Source: an uncultured Alphaproteobacteria bacterium (lineage in GTDB: Bacteria; Pseudomonadota; Alphaproteobacteria; Caulobacterales; Caulobacteraceae). From it: DNA of 64,000 nucleotides. The notes below the pieces were generated by a model. That model was not told the DNA's origin. It made no database searches and worked only from the letters and a program-made list of their open reading frames with translations. The translations under genes were made by a program, and so were the position numbers. The stretch covers positions 1-64,000 of the forward strand of contig CAIVVM010000036.1 in assembly GCA_903909375.1 (NCBI GenBank). Direction: 5' to 3'. Shown here in pieces: positions 37,970-46,924 of the stretch (positions are counted from its first letter, which is position 1; each line of letters opens with the position of its first letter).

Positions 37970-38748
37970 AGAGCACCTGGGGCGAGAACGTAACGGCCGC
38001 GATCGTGGGCCATGTGGCGGTGGTGACCTTCAGCCGCCCGCCGAACAACCACGTTTCGGTCGAGATGATGAGCGATCTGGCCGACTGCATGGAGGCGGTC
38101 GACGCCGGCCGCCAGGCCCGCGCCATTGTGCTGCAGGCCGACGGCAAGAACTTCTGCGCCGGGGCTGATTTCACCACGCCGGGCGACAGCGTGGCCGGCG
38201 GCATGGGCGGGATTTCGGCGCTCTATGAACAGGCCGTGCGGCTGTTCTCCATCGAGACCACCATCGTGGCGGCCGTTCAGGGCGCGGCGGTGGGCGCGGG
38301 GCTGGGACTGGCCATGGTGGCGGATTTCCGGGTGGCGTCTCCGGACGCCAAGTTCGCCGCCAACTTCGTGAAGCTGGGCTTCCACCCCGGCTTCGGCCTC
38401 ACTCACACCCTGCCGCGGGTGATCGGGGCGCACCGGGCCTCGCTGATGTTCCTCAGCGGGCGGCGGGTGAAGGCTGATGAGGGCAAGCCTTGGGGTCTGG
38501 TGGACGAGGTGGTGCCGCTGGAAGATCTGCGCGAAGGCGCCCTCCAACTGGCGGCGGAAATTGCGGATAATGCGCCCCTGGCCTTGCTGGCCACACGCCG
38601 GACCATGCGCGGCGAGCTGGCGGCGGCGGTTCGCGCCCAGACCGGCCATGAGCACATCCAGCAGACAGCTCTGCGGGCGACGGATGATTTTGCCGAGGGC
38701 GTGAAGTCGGTGGCCGAGCGTCGCAGCGGGGACTTCGCCTGGCGATAG
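37966..38748 (+). CDS. Enoyl-CoA hydratase/isomerase family protein
   Basis: 260 residues from MKSTWGENVTAAIVG. Crotonase fold, with the oxyanion-hole segments NFCAGADFTTPG and QGAAVGAGLGLAMVADFRVAS. In the second, the Glu position common in hydratases (GGGCE) is GAGLG, and the later QPEI Glu position is KFAANFVKLG. Both catalytic Glu of true hydratases thus appear missing, so the reaction may be isomerisation, hydrolysis or other crotonase chemistry. Coupled to the acyl-CoA dehydrogenase by ATGA. Confidence 0.88.
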   Translation: MKSTWGENVTAAIVGHVAVVTFSRPPNNHVSVEMMSDLADCMEAVDAGRQARAIVLQADGKNFCAGADFTTPGDSVAGGMGGISALYEQAVRLFSIETTIVAAVQGAAVGAGLGLAMVADFRVASPDAKFAANFVKLGFHPGFGLTHTLPRVIGAHRASLMFLSGRRVKADEGKPWGLVDEVVPLEDLREGALQLAAEIADNAPLALLATRRTMRGELAAAVRAQTGHEHIQQTALRATDDFAEGVKSVAERRSGDFAWR

Positions 38749-39093
38749 GTCTCCAGGAAATAGAACCTGACGTCTTGCTCCGGCTGAACGCCCGCGCGAT
38801 CAACGCATCGAACAGCCGCTTTCCGCTGCGGAATTTGGGACCGCTGTCGACTCAAATCGGTCGTTCAGGAGCCCGGTTTCCGGCGGCCGCCGCGCCTGCG
38901 TCCGCTCGCCGCCCGGGCGTCGACCCGGCATCTACTGTGGGTCCGAGCACATCTGTCGTTTCTCGGGCTGTGCCCGGCGCTAAAGGCGACCATACGATGG
39001 GTTTTGGCTCAGCGGGCGAAGAAATGACGATCGGACGAATGTACCTGACATCGTCTTCGTCGCCGATCACCTGGGGATGGAAATATTAGCCCC
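38749..39093 (+). other. 345-base intergenic region without a supported gene
   Basis: No reading frame here looks like a known protein. The minus-strand frames are composition artefacts. It probably holds the promoter of the DUF2256-photolyase genes in its last part (around 39000-39090), but I cannot assign -35/-10 boxes or an operator with confidence. No repeat or structured RNA is evident. Confidence 0.6.
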
Positions 39094-39267
39094 ATGGCCA
39101 AGATGCGATTAAAGTCAGACCTCCCGTCCAAGCCCTGCGTCGCCTGCGGTCGACCGTTCAACTGGCGCAAGAAGTGGGCGCGGGACTGGGCAAACGTAAA
39201 GTACTGCTCAGAACGCTGTCGGAGCGTCGGCGCACCGCTCTCAAAGCCGCTCCAGGGATCGCAATGA
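39094..39267 (+). CDS. DUF2256 zinc-ribbon protein (57 aa) coupled to photolyase
   Basis: 57 residues: [20 protein letters not shown], then [19 protein letters not shown] and RCRS. Cys15 and Cys18 (CVAC) with Cys38 and Cys42 (YCSERC) form a four-Cys zinc site, and the PFNWRKKW motif is the signature of DUF2256. The family is of unknown function and is often encoded next to photolyase/cryptochrome-like genes. The stop overlaps the photolyase start as ATGA, so translation is coupled. A few start alternatives (ATG at 39103) would change only three residues. Confidence 0.88.
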   Translation: MAKMRLKSDLPSKPCVACGRPFNWRKKWARDWANVKYCSERCRSVGAPLSKPLQGSQ

Positions 39268-40829
39268 GCAGTCTGAGGATCATCCTTGGAGATCAGCTGT
39301 CCCTCGGCATCTCGGCGCTCGTCGGTCTCGATCCCGAACGTGACATCGTACTGATGATGGAGGTGATGGCGGAAAACACCTACGTCCAGCATCACAAGCA
39401 GAAGATCGTGCTGGTCTTGTCCGCCATGCGCCATTTTGCGGAAGAACTGCGTCAGACGGGGGTCACGGTTGACTACGTGACGCTGGAGGACCCCGAAAAC
39501 ACCGGCGACCTGACAACCGAGATGCAACGCGCCGTCGCCCGGCACACGCCGGATCGCGTGATGGTGACCGAGCCCGGAGAGTGGCGGGTGCTGAAGATGG
39601 TCGAGGGCTGGGCCGCCTCGACCGGCCTGCCGGTCGAAATTCGCTCCGATGACCGCTTCTTTGCAAGCCGCACACGGTTCGCGGCTTGGGCGAAGGGGCG
39701 TCGGGCGTGGCGTATGGAGCACTTCTACCGAGACATGCGGCGCGAGCACGCAATCTTGATGGAGGGTGACAAACCGGCGGGCGGCGCATGGAACTTTGAT
39801 GCGGAAAACCGCAAGCCTTTGCCCGCATCGACCGTCCTTCCCCCCCGGCTCCGGTGCCCGCCCGATAAGACCACGCAGGAAGTGATCGAACTGGTGGAGC
39901 GACGCTTCAGCGATCACTTTGGAGGGATTGAAGACTTCGGCTGGCCTGTCAGCCGGCAAGATGCTCTGCGCGCCTTGAACGATTTCATCGACGTGGGCCT
40001 GCCGCGTTTCGGCGACTACCAGGATGCCATGAGGGCAGGCGCGCCTTTCCTTTTTCACTCGCTGCTCGCCCCGGCCCTGAACCTTGGCCTGCTCTCGCCC
40101 CGGGAGGTCTGCGAGGCCGCTGAAGGCGCCTGGCGTTCTGGTGCTGCAGCGTTGAACGCGGTTGAGGGTTTTGTCCGGCAGATTCTGGGCTGGCGGGAAT
40201 ACGTGCGGGGCGTCTACTGGAGCCTGATGCCCGGGTACGCTGACCGAAACGTACTCCAGGCGACGCGCCGGCTTCCGGCCTTCTATTGGACCGGTGACAC
40301 GTCCATGCGCTGCCTGCGCGAGGCCGTCAGCGACACTGCGCGTCATGCCTACTCGCACCACATCCAACGTCTTATGGTGACAGGCAATTTCGCCCTGCTG
40401 GCGGGCGTCTCGCCTCGTGAAATCGAGCGCTGGTATCTGGCGGTCTACGCTGACGCCTTCGAATGGGTTGAGATGCCGAACACGCTGGGAATGGCGGTGT
40501 TTGCGGATGGCGGCCAGATGGCTTCCAAGCCCTACGCAGCATCGGGGGCCTACATTGATCGAATGTCGGACTTCTGTTCGGGCTGCGCCTACGACGTGAA
40601 GCAGAAGACGGGCCCGAACGCATGCCCCTTCAACTATCTCTACTGGGCGTTTCTGATACGGCAGAAAGACCGTCTTTCAAACAATCCGAGGCTCGCTATG
40701 CCGTACCGTACGCTCGCGGGGTGGACGGCGGAACGCCAGGCGGCGATCCTCGCCGAGGCTGAGGGGTTTCTCGACGGGCTCGAGGAGCGAGAAATCAGCG
40801 GTGATCACGCCGCGCGGTTCATTCGGTAG
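39264..40829 (+). CDS. Iron-sulfur bacterial cryptochrome/(6-4) photolyase (FeS-BCP family)
   Basis: 521 residues from [20 protein letters not shown]. FeS-BCP photolyases repair (6-4) pyrimidine photoproducts in blue light, using FAD, a DMRL lumazine antenna and a [4Fe-4S] cluster. The four cluster Cys are at 350, 438, 441 and 454 (segments [17 protein letters not shown] and [10 protein letters not shown]), the positions known for Agrobacterium PhrB. The C-terminal photolyase core has [19 protein letters not shown] and [18 protein letters not shown]. Coupled to the DUF2256 gene by ATGA and followed by a renalase-like gene. Confidence 0.95.
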   Translation: MSSLRIILGDQLSLGISALVGLDPERDIVLMMEVMAENTYVQHHKQKIVLVLSAMRHFAEELRQTGVTVDYVTLEDPENTGDLTTEMQRAVARHTPDRVMVTEPGEWRVLKMVEGWAASTGLPVEIRSDDRFFASRTRFAAWAKGRRAWRMEHFYRDMRREHAILMEGDKPAGGAWNFDAENRKPLPASTVLPPRLRCPPDKTTQEVIELVERRFSDHFGGIEDFGWPVSRQDALRALNDFIDVGLPRFGDYQDAMRAGAPFLFHSLLAPALNLGLLSPREVCEAAEGAWRSGAAALNAVEGFVRQILGWREYVRGVYWSLMPGYADRNVLQATRRLPAFYWTGDTSMRCLREAVSDTARHAYSHHIQRLMVTGNFALLAGVSPREIERWYLAVYADAFEWVEMPNTLGMAVFADGGQMASKPYAASGAYIDRMSDFCSGCAYDVKQKTGPNACPFNYLYWAFLIRQKDRLSNNPRLAMPYRTLAGWTAERQAAILAEAEGFLDGLEEREISGDHAARFIR

Positions 40830-40884
40830 CAAAGCGTATCATTGAGACAGGGCGCGCCTCGGCGCGGTTCAGCGGCAGGTAAAC

Positions 40885-41844
40885 ATGCATATCGCGATTG
40901 TGGGCGCCGGGATGGCCGGCCTGGCGTGCGCCGAGGGACTGGCGGGACAGGGTCAATTGATCACCGTGCTGGACAAGGGCCGCGGTCCTGGCGGCCGAAT
41001 GTCCACGCGCCGGGTTGCGACCAGCGCAGGCGAGGCGACATTCGATCACGGCGCCCAGTATTTCACCGCTCGGGATCCTGGTTTTCAAGCCCGGGTGGAC
41101 GGCCTGATCGCGGCGGGATGTGTCGCGCCATGGATTGTAGCGGGCGAGGACGCCTTCGTCGGCGTTCCCGGGATGAATGCGCCCATCCGTGCGATGGCGA
41201 AGCCCTTTGCAGTGCACTGGGGAGCCCAGGTCATCGGACTGTCGCCGCTTGCAGAGGGCTGGCGGCTTTCCACGCAACCCGGGTCGTCGCTCGAGGTGGA
41301 TGCAGTGGTCCTTGCGCTGCCGGCAGAGCAGGCAGCGGCTCTCGTTGGGCCGGTAAGACCAGACCTAGCGGCGCGGGCCCGGGCCGCGCCTGCGGCGCCG
41401 TGCTGGACGGTGATGCTGGCGTTTGGCGATGCCTTGCCGACCCTTCGAAACTGCTTGCGTGGAACGGAAACCGACGTGCTTGGGTGGGCGGCGCGGAACA
41501 ATTCCAAGCCAGGCCGGACCGGGCCCGAGGCATGGGTCCTGCAGGCTACGCCGGACTGGTCAAGCCAGCATCTCGAGGATGACCCAGACTGGGTTGCCAG
41601 CGAGCTGTCCGCAGCGCTTTCGGCGCAGCTGGAATTGACGCTGCCGCCACCTATCGCCTTGAGCACCCATCGATGGCGGTATGCGCGCTCTGGCGTGGAA
41701 GGCTCCGGCGCCGTTTGGGATGCCGACCGTCGGCTTGGCCTCTGCGGCGACTGGTTTATCGGCGCCCGGGTTGAAGCGGCCTGGAAGTCTGGAACGATGT
41801 TGGCGGAGCAGATCGCCACGTCGGCCATCGGTTCCGTTGCCTGA
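40885..41844 (+). CDS. Renalase-like FAD/NAD(P)-dependent oxidoreductase
   Basis: 319 residues from MHIAIVGAGMAGLACAEGL, a classic FAD-binding beta-alpha-beta turn. DKGRGPGGRMSTRRV and FDHGAQYFTARDPGF are signatures of the COG3380/renalase group. The C-terminal RRLGLCGDWFIGARVEAAWKSG contacts FAD. Related bacterial enzymes oxidise dihydro forms of NAD(P), and renalase repairs inhibitory NADH isomers. Starts 55 bases after the photolyase gene on the same strand, an association of photolyase and this family seen in other bacteria (recalled, not checked). Confidence 0.85.
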   Translation: MHIAIVGAGMAGLACAEGLAGQGQLITVLDKGRGPGGRMSTRRVATSAGEATFDHGAQYFTARDPGFQARVDGLIAAGCVAPWIVAGEDAFVGVPGMNAPIRAMAKPFAVHWGAQVIGLSPLAEGWRLSTQPGSSLEVDAVVLALPAEQAAALVGPVRPDLAARARAAPAAPCWTVMLAFGDALPTLRNCLRGTETDVLGWAARNNSKPGRTGPEAWVLQATPDWSSQHLEDDPDWVASELSAALSAQLELTLPPPIALSTHRWRYARSGVEGSGAVWDADRRLGLCGDWFIGARVEAAWKSGTMLAEQIATSAIGSVA

Positions 41845-41933
41845 CCCGCGTAAGGTCGGCCTTCCATCATTGCAGAAGCGCCCGAGTTCGGCTGACGGAT
41901 CTTCATCGGAGCCGGCGATTCAGGACCCGCCGC

Positions 41934-42902
41934 CTACAGCCGCTCCATCTGTTCCAGCTTCCGCGCGGCGCCAATGATGGCGGGGTAGGGGTGTAAGACA
42001 AGGTAGGTCGGAATGGCCTTCACATAGTCTGACAGCCGGCCCTTGTCCTCGAAGCGGGCGCGGAAGACGCCCTTGGCCATGCGGTCGGCGATACGCGGGG
42101 CGATGCCGCCCGAGACGTAGACGCCGCCACGCGCGCCGAAGGTCAGGGCCAGGTTGCCAGCGACGCCACCCAGGATGCCGCAGAACCGGTCCAGGGTTTC
42201 GGCGGCCAGGACATCGCCCACCAGACCCTCGGTGGTTACCGCCATCTCGTCTGCAAGCGCGGCGGGTTTGCCCTGCATGTCCGCCAGGGCGCAGTAGAGG
42301 TCATAGAGCCCCTGGCCGGAGAGGACGCGCTCGATGGAGACCCGGCCGTGCTGGGCCTGCAGGCGGCGCCAGACCTCGACCTCGACCTCGTCGCAGGGCG
42401 CGAAACCGGAGTGGCCGCCCTCGGTGGGGATGGTGATGTCGCCGCGTTCGCTCCGGGCCAGGGCTGCAACGCCGAAGCCCGTCCCGGCGCCGAGCGCCAG
42501 CACAGGACACAGGTGGCTTCTCGTAACCGCCGGGCCCAGCTGTCTGAGGTCTGGCCCCTCAAGTTGCGGACACCCCAGAGCCTGGGCGGCGAAGTCGTTG
42601 ATCAGCGAGATGGCTTCAAACTCGAACTGAGCCACCAGATCGCCCTCGGAAACCACCCAATCCAGGTTGGTGAACTCGATCTCGCCGTCCAGCACCGGTC
42701 CGGCCACCGCGATGACAGTGCGCGGCGGGCATTTGCGGCCGGCGGTCGTATTGATGTACTCGACAATGACATCGGCCAGGCTGGCGTACTGCCGACAGGC
42801 ATAGATGCGCGGATGGCGAACATGGCCCTGCGCGTCGACCAGCGCGAAGCGCGCATTGGTACCGCCCACGTCGCCGACCAGGCCGACCCATTGGGATTTC
42901 AT
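41934..42902 (-). CDS. glk: Glucokinase
   Basis: 322 residues from [24 protein letters not shown]-dependent phosphorylation of glucose (bacterial ROK-distinct glucokinase family). VGDVGGTNARF is the phosphate-1 loop; LINDFAAQALG and ALGAGTGFGVAAL follow, with PTEGGHSGFAP in the sugar site. The ATG overlaps the edd stop (TGATG), so it is the last gene of the zwf-pgl-edd-glk Entner-Doudoroff operon, feeding glucose into glucose-6-phosphate. Confidence 0.96.
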   Translation of the reverse strand: MKSQWVGLVGDVGGTNARFALVDAQGHVRHPRIYACRQYASLADVIVEYINTTAGRKCPPRTVIAVAGPVLDGEIEFTNLDWVVSEGDLVAQFEFEAISLINDFAAQALGCPQLEGPDLRQLGPAVTRSHLCPVLALGAGTGFGVAALARSERGDITIPTEGGHSGFAPCDEVEVEVWRRLQAQHGRVSIERVLSGQGLYDLYCALADMQGKPAALADEMAVTTEGLVGDVLAAETLDRFCGILGGVAGNLALTFGARGGVYVSGGIAPRIADRMAKGVFRARFEDKGRLSDYVKAIPTYLVLHPYPAIIGAARKLEQMERL

Positions 42903-44713
42903 CAGGCGTCCTCGAACAGCGCACATGCGCCGGTGTCCGCCGGACCCGCCGCACGGCGCATCCAGCCAAAGAGCTCGCGGCCATAGCCGGAAGCCGGGCG
43001 CGGCGCTACCGCGCGTTCGCGGCTCATCAGTTCTCGCAGGTCGATCTGGATGTCGAGCGTTCCGCCCTCGGCGTCGAGACGCAGGATGTCGCCATTGCGG
43101 ATATAGGCCAAAGGTCCGCCGACCGAGGCCTCCGGGGTCATGTGGATCGCAGCCGGCACCTTGCCGCTGGCGCCTGACATGCGGCCGTCCGTGACCAGGG
43201 CCACCTTGAACCCCTTGTCGAGTTGAACGCCAAGCGGGGGCGAAAGAGAATGAAGTTCCGGCATTCCGTTGGCGCGGGGCCCCTGGAACCGGACTACGGC
43301 GATGAAGTCGCGGTTGAGCTCGCCACGCCCATGGGCGGCCAGCAGGTCGTCCTGATCGTCGAACACAAGGGCGGGCGCCTCAATGATCCGGTGCTCGGGT
43401 TTCACGGCGGAGGTCTTGATCACGCCCCGACCCAGCGGGCCGGTCATCAGCCGCAGGCCACCTTCGGGCTGGAAGGGATCATCGACGGGTCTGAGAATGT
43501 CGCGATTGAGGCTGGCCACGGGCCCGTCGCGCCAGACCAGTTTGCCGCCGTCGAGGAAGGGTTCATGGGTGTAGCGGCGCAGGCCCGCACCGGCGACCGT
43601 GCGCACATCGTCGTGGACAAGGCCTGCATCCAGCAAGGTGCGGGTCACAAAACTCATCCCGCCGGCCGCGTGAAAGGCGTTCACGTCCTCCGTGCCGTTG
43701 GGATAGACGCGGGCGATCAGGGGCGTCACCCGGCTCAGATCGTCGAAGTCTTCCCACGTTACCAGGATCCCGGCCGCCCGCGCCATCGCCAGGATGTGCA
43801 GGGTGTGGTTGGTAGACCCGCCGGTCGCCATGAGGCCTGCGATGGCGTTGACGATACTCTTTGCATCCACCACCGCCGAAAACGGCGTGTAGTCATTGCT
43901 ACCGTCCCGGATCGCGACGGCCCGCTTCGGCGCAGCGGCGGTAAGGGCGTCACGCAGCGGGGTGTTGGGCGATACGAAGGCGGCGCCGGGCAGGTGCAGC
44001 CCCGTCAGCTCCATCATCATCTGGTTGGTGTTGGCAGTACCGTAGAAGGTACAGGTGCCGGGGCCGTGGTAGGACTTCATTTCGGAGTCGAGCAACTCGT
44101 CGCGCGTGGCCTTGCCCTCGGCGTAGAGACCCCGCACCCGGGCCTTCTCGGCGTTGGAGATGCCTGAGGTCATCGGCCCGGACGGCACAAAGATCGCCGG
44201 CAGATGTCCGAAGGCGGCGGCGCCGATAAACAGGCCGGGCACGATCTTGTCACAAATACCCAACAATACAGAAGCGTCGAAGGCGTCGTGGGTGAGAGCC
44301 ACGGACGTGGCCATGGCGATCACGTCGCGGGAGAACAGCGACAGCTCCATGCCGGGCCGGCCCTGGGTCACCCCGTCGCACATGGCGGGTACGCCGCCGG
44401 CGTACTGGGCGGTAGCGCCGACCTCGCGGGCCGCCTGGCGCAGGATCTCGGGGAAACGCTCATAGGGCTGATGGGCCGAAAGCATGTCGTTGTAGGCAGA
44501 GACAATGGCGATATTGGGCGCGGTCGGATTGCGCATCTGCTGCTTGTCGCCGTCGGGCGAGGCGGCGAAGGCATGGGCCCAGTTGGCGCAGGACAGCTTG
44601 CCTCGGCCGGGCCCGGCCTGACGCGCCGCTTCCATGCGTTCCAGATAGTCGGCGCGGGTCTCGCGGCTGCGTTCGACGATGCGGGCGGTAACCTCGGCGG
44701 TGACAGGATGCAT
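42902..44713 (-). CDS. edd: Phosphogluconate dehydratase
   Basis: 603 residues. Converts 6-phosphogluconate to 2-keto-3-deoxy-6-phosphogluconate, the first committed step of the Entner-Doudoroff route. IlvD/Edd family with an iron-sulfur cluster. [77 protein letters not shown] and [17 protein letters not shown] carry the family's conserved blocks and cluster Cys. The aldolase eda is not in the window. Four bases from pgl, overlapping glk. Confidence 0.97.
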   Translation of the reverse strand: MHPVTAEVTARIVERSRETRADYLERMEAARQAGPGRGKLSCANWAHAFAASPDGDKQQMRNPTAPNIAIVSAYNDMLSAHQPYERFPEILRQAAREVGATAQYAGGVPAMCDGVTQGRPGMELSLFSRDVIAMATSVALTHDAFDASVLLGICDKIVPGLFIGAAAFGHLPAIFVPSGPMTSGISNAEKARVRGLYAEGKATRDELLDSEMKSYHGPGTCTFYGTANTNQMMMELTGLHLPGAAFVSPNTPLRDALTAAAPKRAVAIRDGSNDYTPFSAVVDAKSIVNAIAGLMATGGSTNHTLHILAMARAAGILVTWEDFDDLSRVTPLIARVYPNGTEDVNAFHAAGGMSFVTRTLLDAGLVHDDVRTVAGAGLRRYTHEPFLDGGKLVWRDGPVASLNRDILRPVDDPFQPEGGLRLMTGPLGRGVIKTSAVKPEHRIIEAPALVFDDQDDLLAAHGRGELNRDFIAVVRFQGPRANGMPELHSLSPPLGVQLDKGFKVALVTDGRMSGASGKVPAAIHMTPEASVGGPLAYIRNGDILRLDAEGGTLDIQIDLRELMSRERAVAPRPASGYGRELFGWMRRAAGPADTGACALFEDA

Positions 44714-44717
44714 GGTC

Positions 44718-45374
44718 TCAGGCTCCGGGCGTCCAGAAGATGCGCAGGCGGTCGCCAGCCTGCGTGATCAGGCGAGCGACGGGCAGGTCCTCACCGGCCA
44801 TCGCACGCGCAATCACCTCGCGCTTAGTCTCACCGGCGATCAAGAGGAAGGTGGCGCGTGAGTTCAAAATCGCCGTGAGCGTAAGGGTGATCCGCGCAAG
44901 CGGCGGGTTTCCCAGGCCGGCAGGCACGTCGCGAAGGAATTCGTCGGTGGTCAGGCCGTCCTCAAGACCAGGATCGCCGGGGATCAGCGACGCGATGTGG
45001 CCGTCCTCACCCATGCCCAGCATCACGACGTCGAAGGGCATGAGGAGCTGCAGAGCCGCGGCTTCGGGGGCCGGCCACAGCGGCAGAAAGCGCGCCGCCG
45101 CCGCGCGACCCTGTAACAGGCGGGTGCGGACCAACCGGGTGTTGGAGTCAGCGTGATCCTCGCTCACGCAGCGGTCGTCAGAGAGCGTTACGGTAATCCG
45201 GGGCCAGTCGACGTCGGCGAGGCTGAGACGGTCATAGACTGGCCCGGGGGATCGTCCGCCGGTGGCGACCAGTGATGCGGTTCCGCGGCTGGCTATAGCA
45301 TCGGACAAGGCCGTCCCGATGGCCTCAGCCGTCGCTAGCGACAGCTCATCCGACGCGAGAAAGCGCTCCAGCAT
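44718..45374 (-). CDS. pgl: 6-phosphogluconolactonase
   Basis: 218 residues of the SugarP-isomerase-like Pgl family. Hydrolyses 6-phosphogluconolactone. [48 protein letters not shown] and [18 protein letters not shown] are the typical substrate-binding and catalytic blocks (with the GEDGH motif). Six bases after zwf and four before edd, within the Entner-Doudoroff operon. The start [11 protein letters not shown] is the only one preceding these motifs. Confidence 0.96.
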   Translation of the reverse strand: MLERFLASDELSLATAEAIGTALSDAIASRGTASLVATGGRSPGPVYDRLSLADVDWPRITVTLSDDRCVSEDHADSNTRLVRTRLLQGRAAAARFLPLWPAPEAAALQLLMPFDVVMLGMGEDGHIASLIPGDPGLEDGLTTDEFLRDVPAGLGNPPLARITLTLTAILNSRATFLLIAGETKREVIARAMAGEDLPVARLITQAGDRLRIFWTPGA

Positions 45375-45380
45375 GCCGGC

Positions 45381-46844
45381 TCAATCCGACCACGACCGCC
45401 CAAACCGCGCGATGAGGGTAAACGCATCCTGCGGCCCCCAACTGCCGGCCGCGTAGGGCTTGGGCGTCATATGGGCATCAGCCCAGGCGTCGGCGACGCC
45501 GTCGACCCAGCGCCAGGCTTCGTCCACCTCGTCGCGCCGGACGAAGAGGGTGGCGTCGCCATGGATCACGTCCAGCAACAGACGCTCATACGCAATGCGG
45601 CGGCGCCCGCCTGCGCCCTCGTAGGTGCGCAGCAGGCTGAGCGACAGCGGCAGGGACTGCATCCGCATGCCGCCCTGGCTGAGGCCGGGGGCCTTGTTCA
45701 TCAGGCTGAGGCGTATGTCCTCGTCCGGTTGCAGGTCGATGATCAGGCGATTGGCCACCAGGTCGTGGTTCGCAGCCTGGCCGAAGATCGAGTGCGGCAC
45801 CGGCTTGAACTGGATGGCGATCTGGGTGCGCTTTTCCGGCATGCGTTTTCCCGTTCGAAGGAAGAACGGCACGCCGGCCCAGCGCCAGTTGTCGATGTCG
45901 GCGCGAAGGGCCACGAAGGTTTCGGTATCGCTGGCCTGACCGCGTTCGGCCTCATAGCCGGCAGCGGTTTTGCCGATCACGACGCCCGGCGTGTATTGGC
46001 CCCGGACCGATTTTTCGGTCGCCTCCACGCGCGTGAAGCGGCGCAGGGACCGCAGCACCTTCACCTTCTCATTACGGACCGAATCCGGCTCCATGTCCGC
46101 CGGCGGCTCCATCGCCACCAGACAAAGAAGTTGCAGCATGTGGTTCTGCAGCATGTCGCGGAGCGCGCCATACTCGTCGTAATAGGGCCAGCGCTCGCCC
46201 ACCCCCTCGGTCTCGGCCACGGTGATCTGCACGTGGTCGATGGTGAGGTTGTTCCACAGCGGCTCGAACAGGGTGTTGGCGAAGCGTAGCGCGATCAGGT
46301 TCTGGACAGTCTCCTTGCCCAGGTAGTGATCGATCCGGAAGATCTGGTCTTCGTCGAAGATCTCGCCCAGCGCCGTGTTCATATGGCGCGAGGTGGCCAG
46401 ATCGCGCCCAATGGGTTTCTCCAGCACAATGCGAGAGGCAGGCGTCGCCAGGCCGGCCCCCGATAGCGCCGCGCACACGCGTTCGAACAGGCTGGGCGAG
46501 ATCGCCAGATAGAAGAAGGGCCGTGTCGCCTCGCCCAACGCGGCCTTGATCCGGGTGGCGCCCTCAATAGTGGTGGCGTCGGCGCCCACATAGTCGAGGC
46601 GTGCGGAGAAGCGGCCCCAGACCTCGTCGGTTATGCCCTCGGGACGGTCGGACAGCGTCCTGTGCGCCAGCGCCACAAACGCCTCACGGGTCATGGCCGC
46701 GCGGGCCGTCGCCACGATTCTGAACCCGTCCGGCAGGAAGCCGTCGGCATCCAGGAAGTACAGCGACGCCAGAAGCATGCGGCGCGCCAGGTCGCCCGTA
46801 CCGCCGAACAGCACGATCGCATCAGCCTGCGGCGTCTTGGGCAT
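45381..46844 (-). CDS. zwf: Glucose-6-phosphate 1-dehydrogenase
   Basis: 487 residues from MPKTPQADAIVLFGGTGDLARRM. NADP-linked oxidation of glucose-6-phosphate to the lactone. The nucleotide-binding motif is FGGTGDLARRM, the substrate site RIDHYLGKETVQNL, and FANTLFEPLWNNLTIDHVQIT and FFLRTGKRMPEKRTQIAIQFKP match the family. First gene of zwf-pgl-edd-glk, the pathway by which Caulobacter-like bacteria, lacking phosphofructokinase, use glucose (known for C. crescentus). ATG at 46844 is preferred over one at 46880. Confidence 0.97.
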   Translation of the reverse strand: MPKTPQADAIVLFGGTGDLARRMLLASLYFLDADGFLPDGFRIVATARAAMTREAFVALAHRTLSDRPEGITDEVWGRFSARLDYVGADATTIEGATRIKAALGEATRPFFYLAISPSLFERVCAALSGAGLATPASRIVLEKPIGRDLATSRHMNTALGEIFDEDQIFRIDHYLGKETVQNLIALRFANTLFEPLWNNLTIDHVQITVAETEGVGERWPYYDEYGALRDMLQNHMLQLLCLVAMEPPADMEPDSVRNEKVKVLRSLRRFTRVEATEKSVRGQYTPGVVIGKTAAGYEAERGQASDTETFVALRADIDNWRWAGVPFFLRTGKRMPEKRTQIAIQFKPVPHSIFGQAANHDLVANRLIIDLQPDEDIRLSLMNKAPGLSQGGMRMQSLPLSLSLLRTYEGAGGRRRIAYERLLLDVIHGDATLFVRRDEVDEAWRWVDGVADAWADAHMTPKPYAAGSWGPQDAFTLIARFGRSWSD

Positions 46845-46924
46845 GGATTGGGTTCCTCGCGCGAGTACGGGGCTAAGCACCCTGCCTCGCCCCCCTACGT
46901 CAAGAGCTGCGCCGAAGCCGGCGG

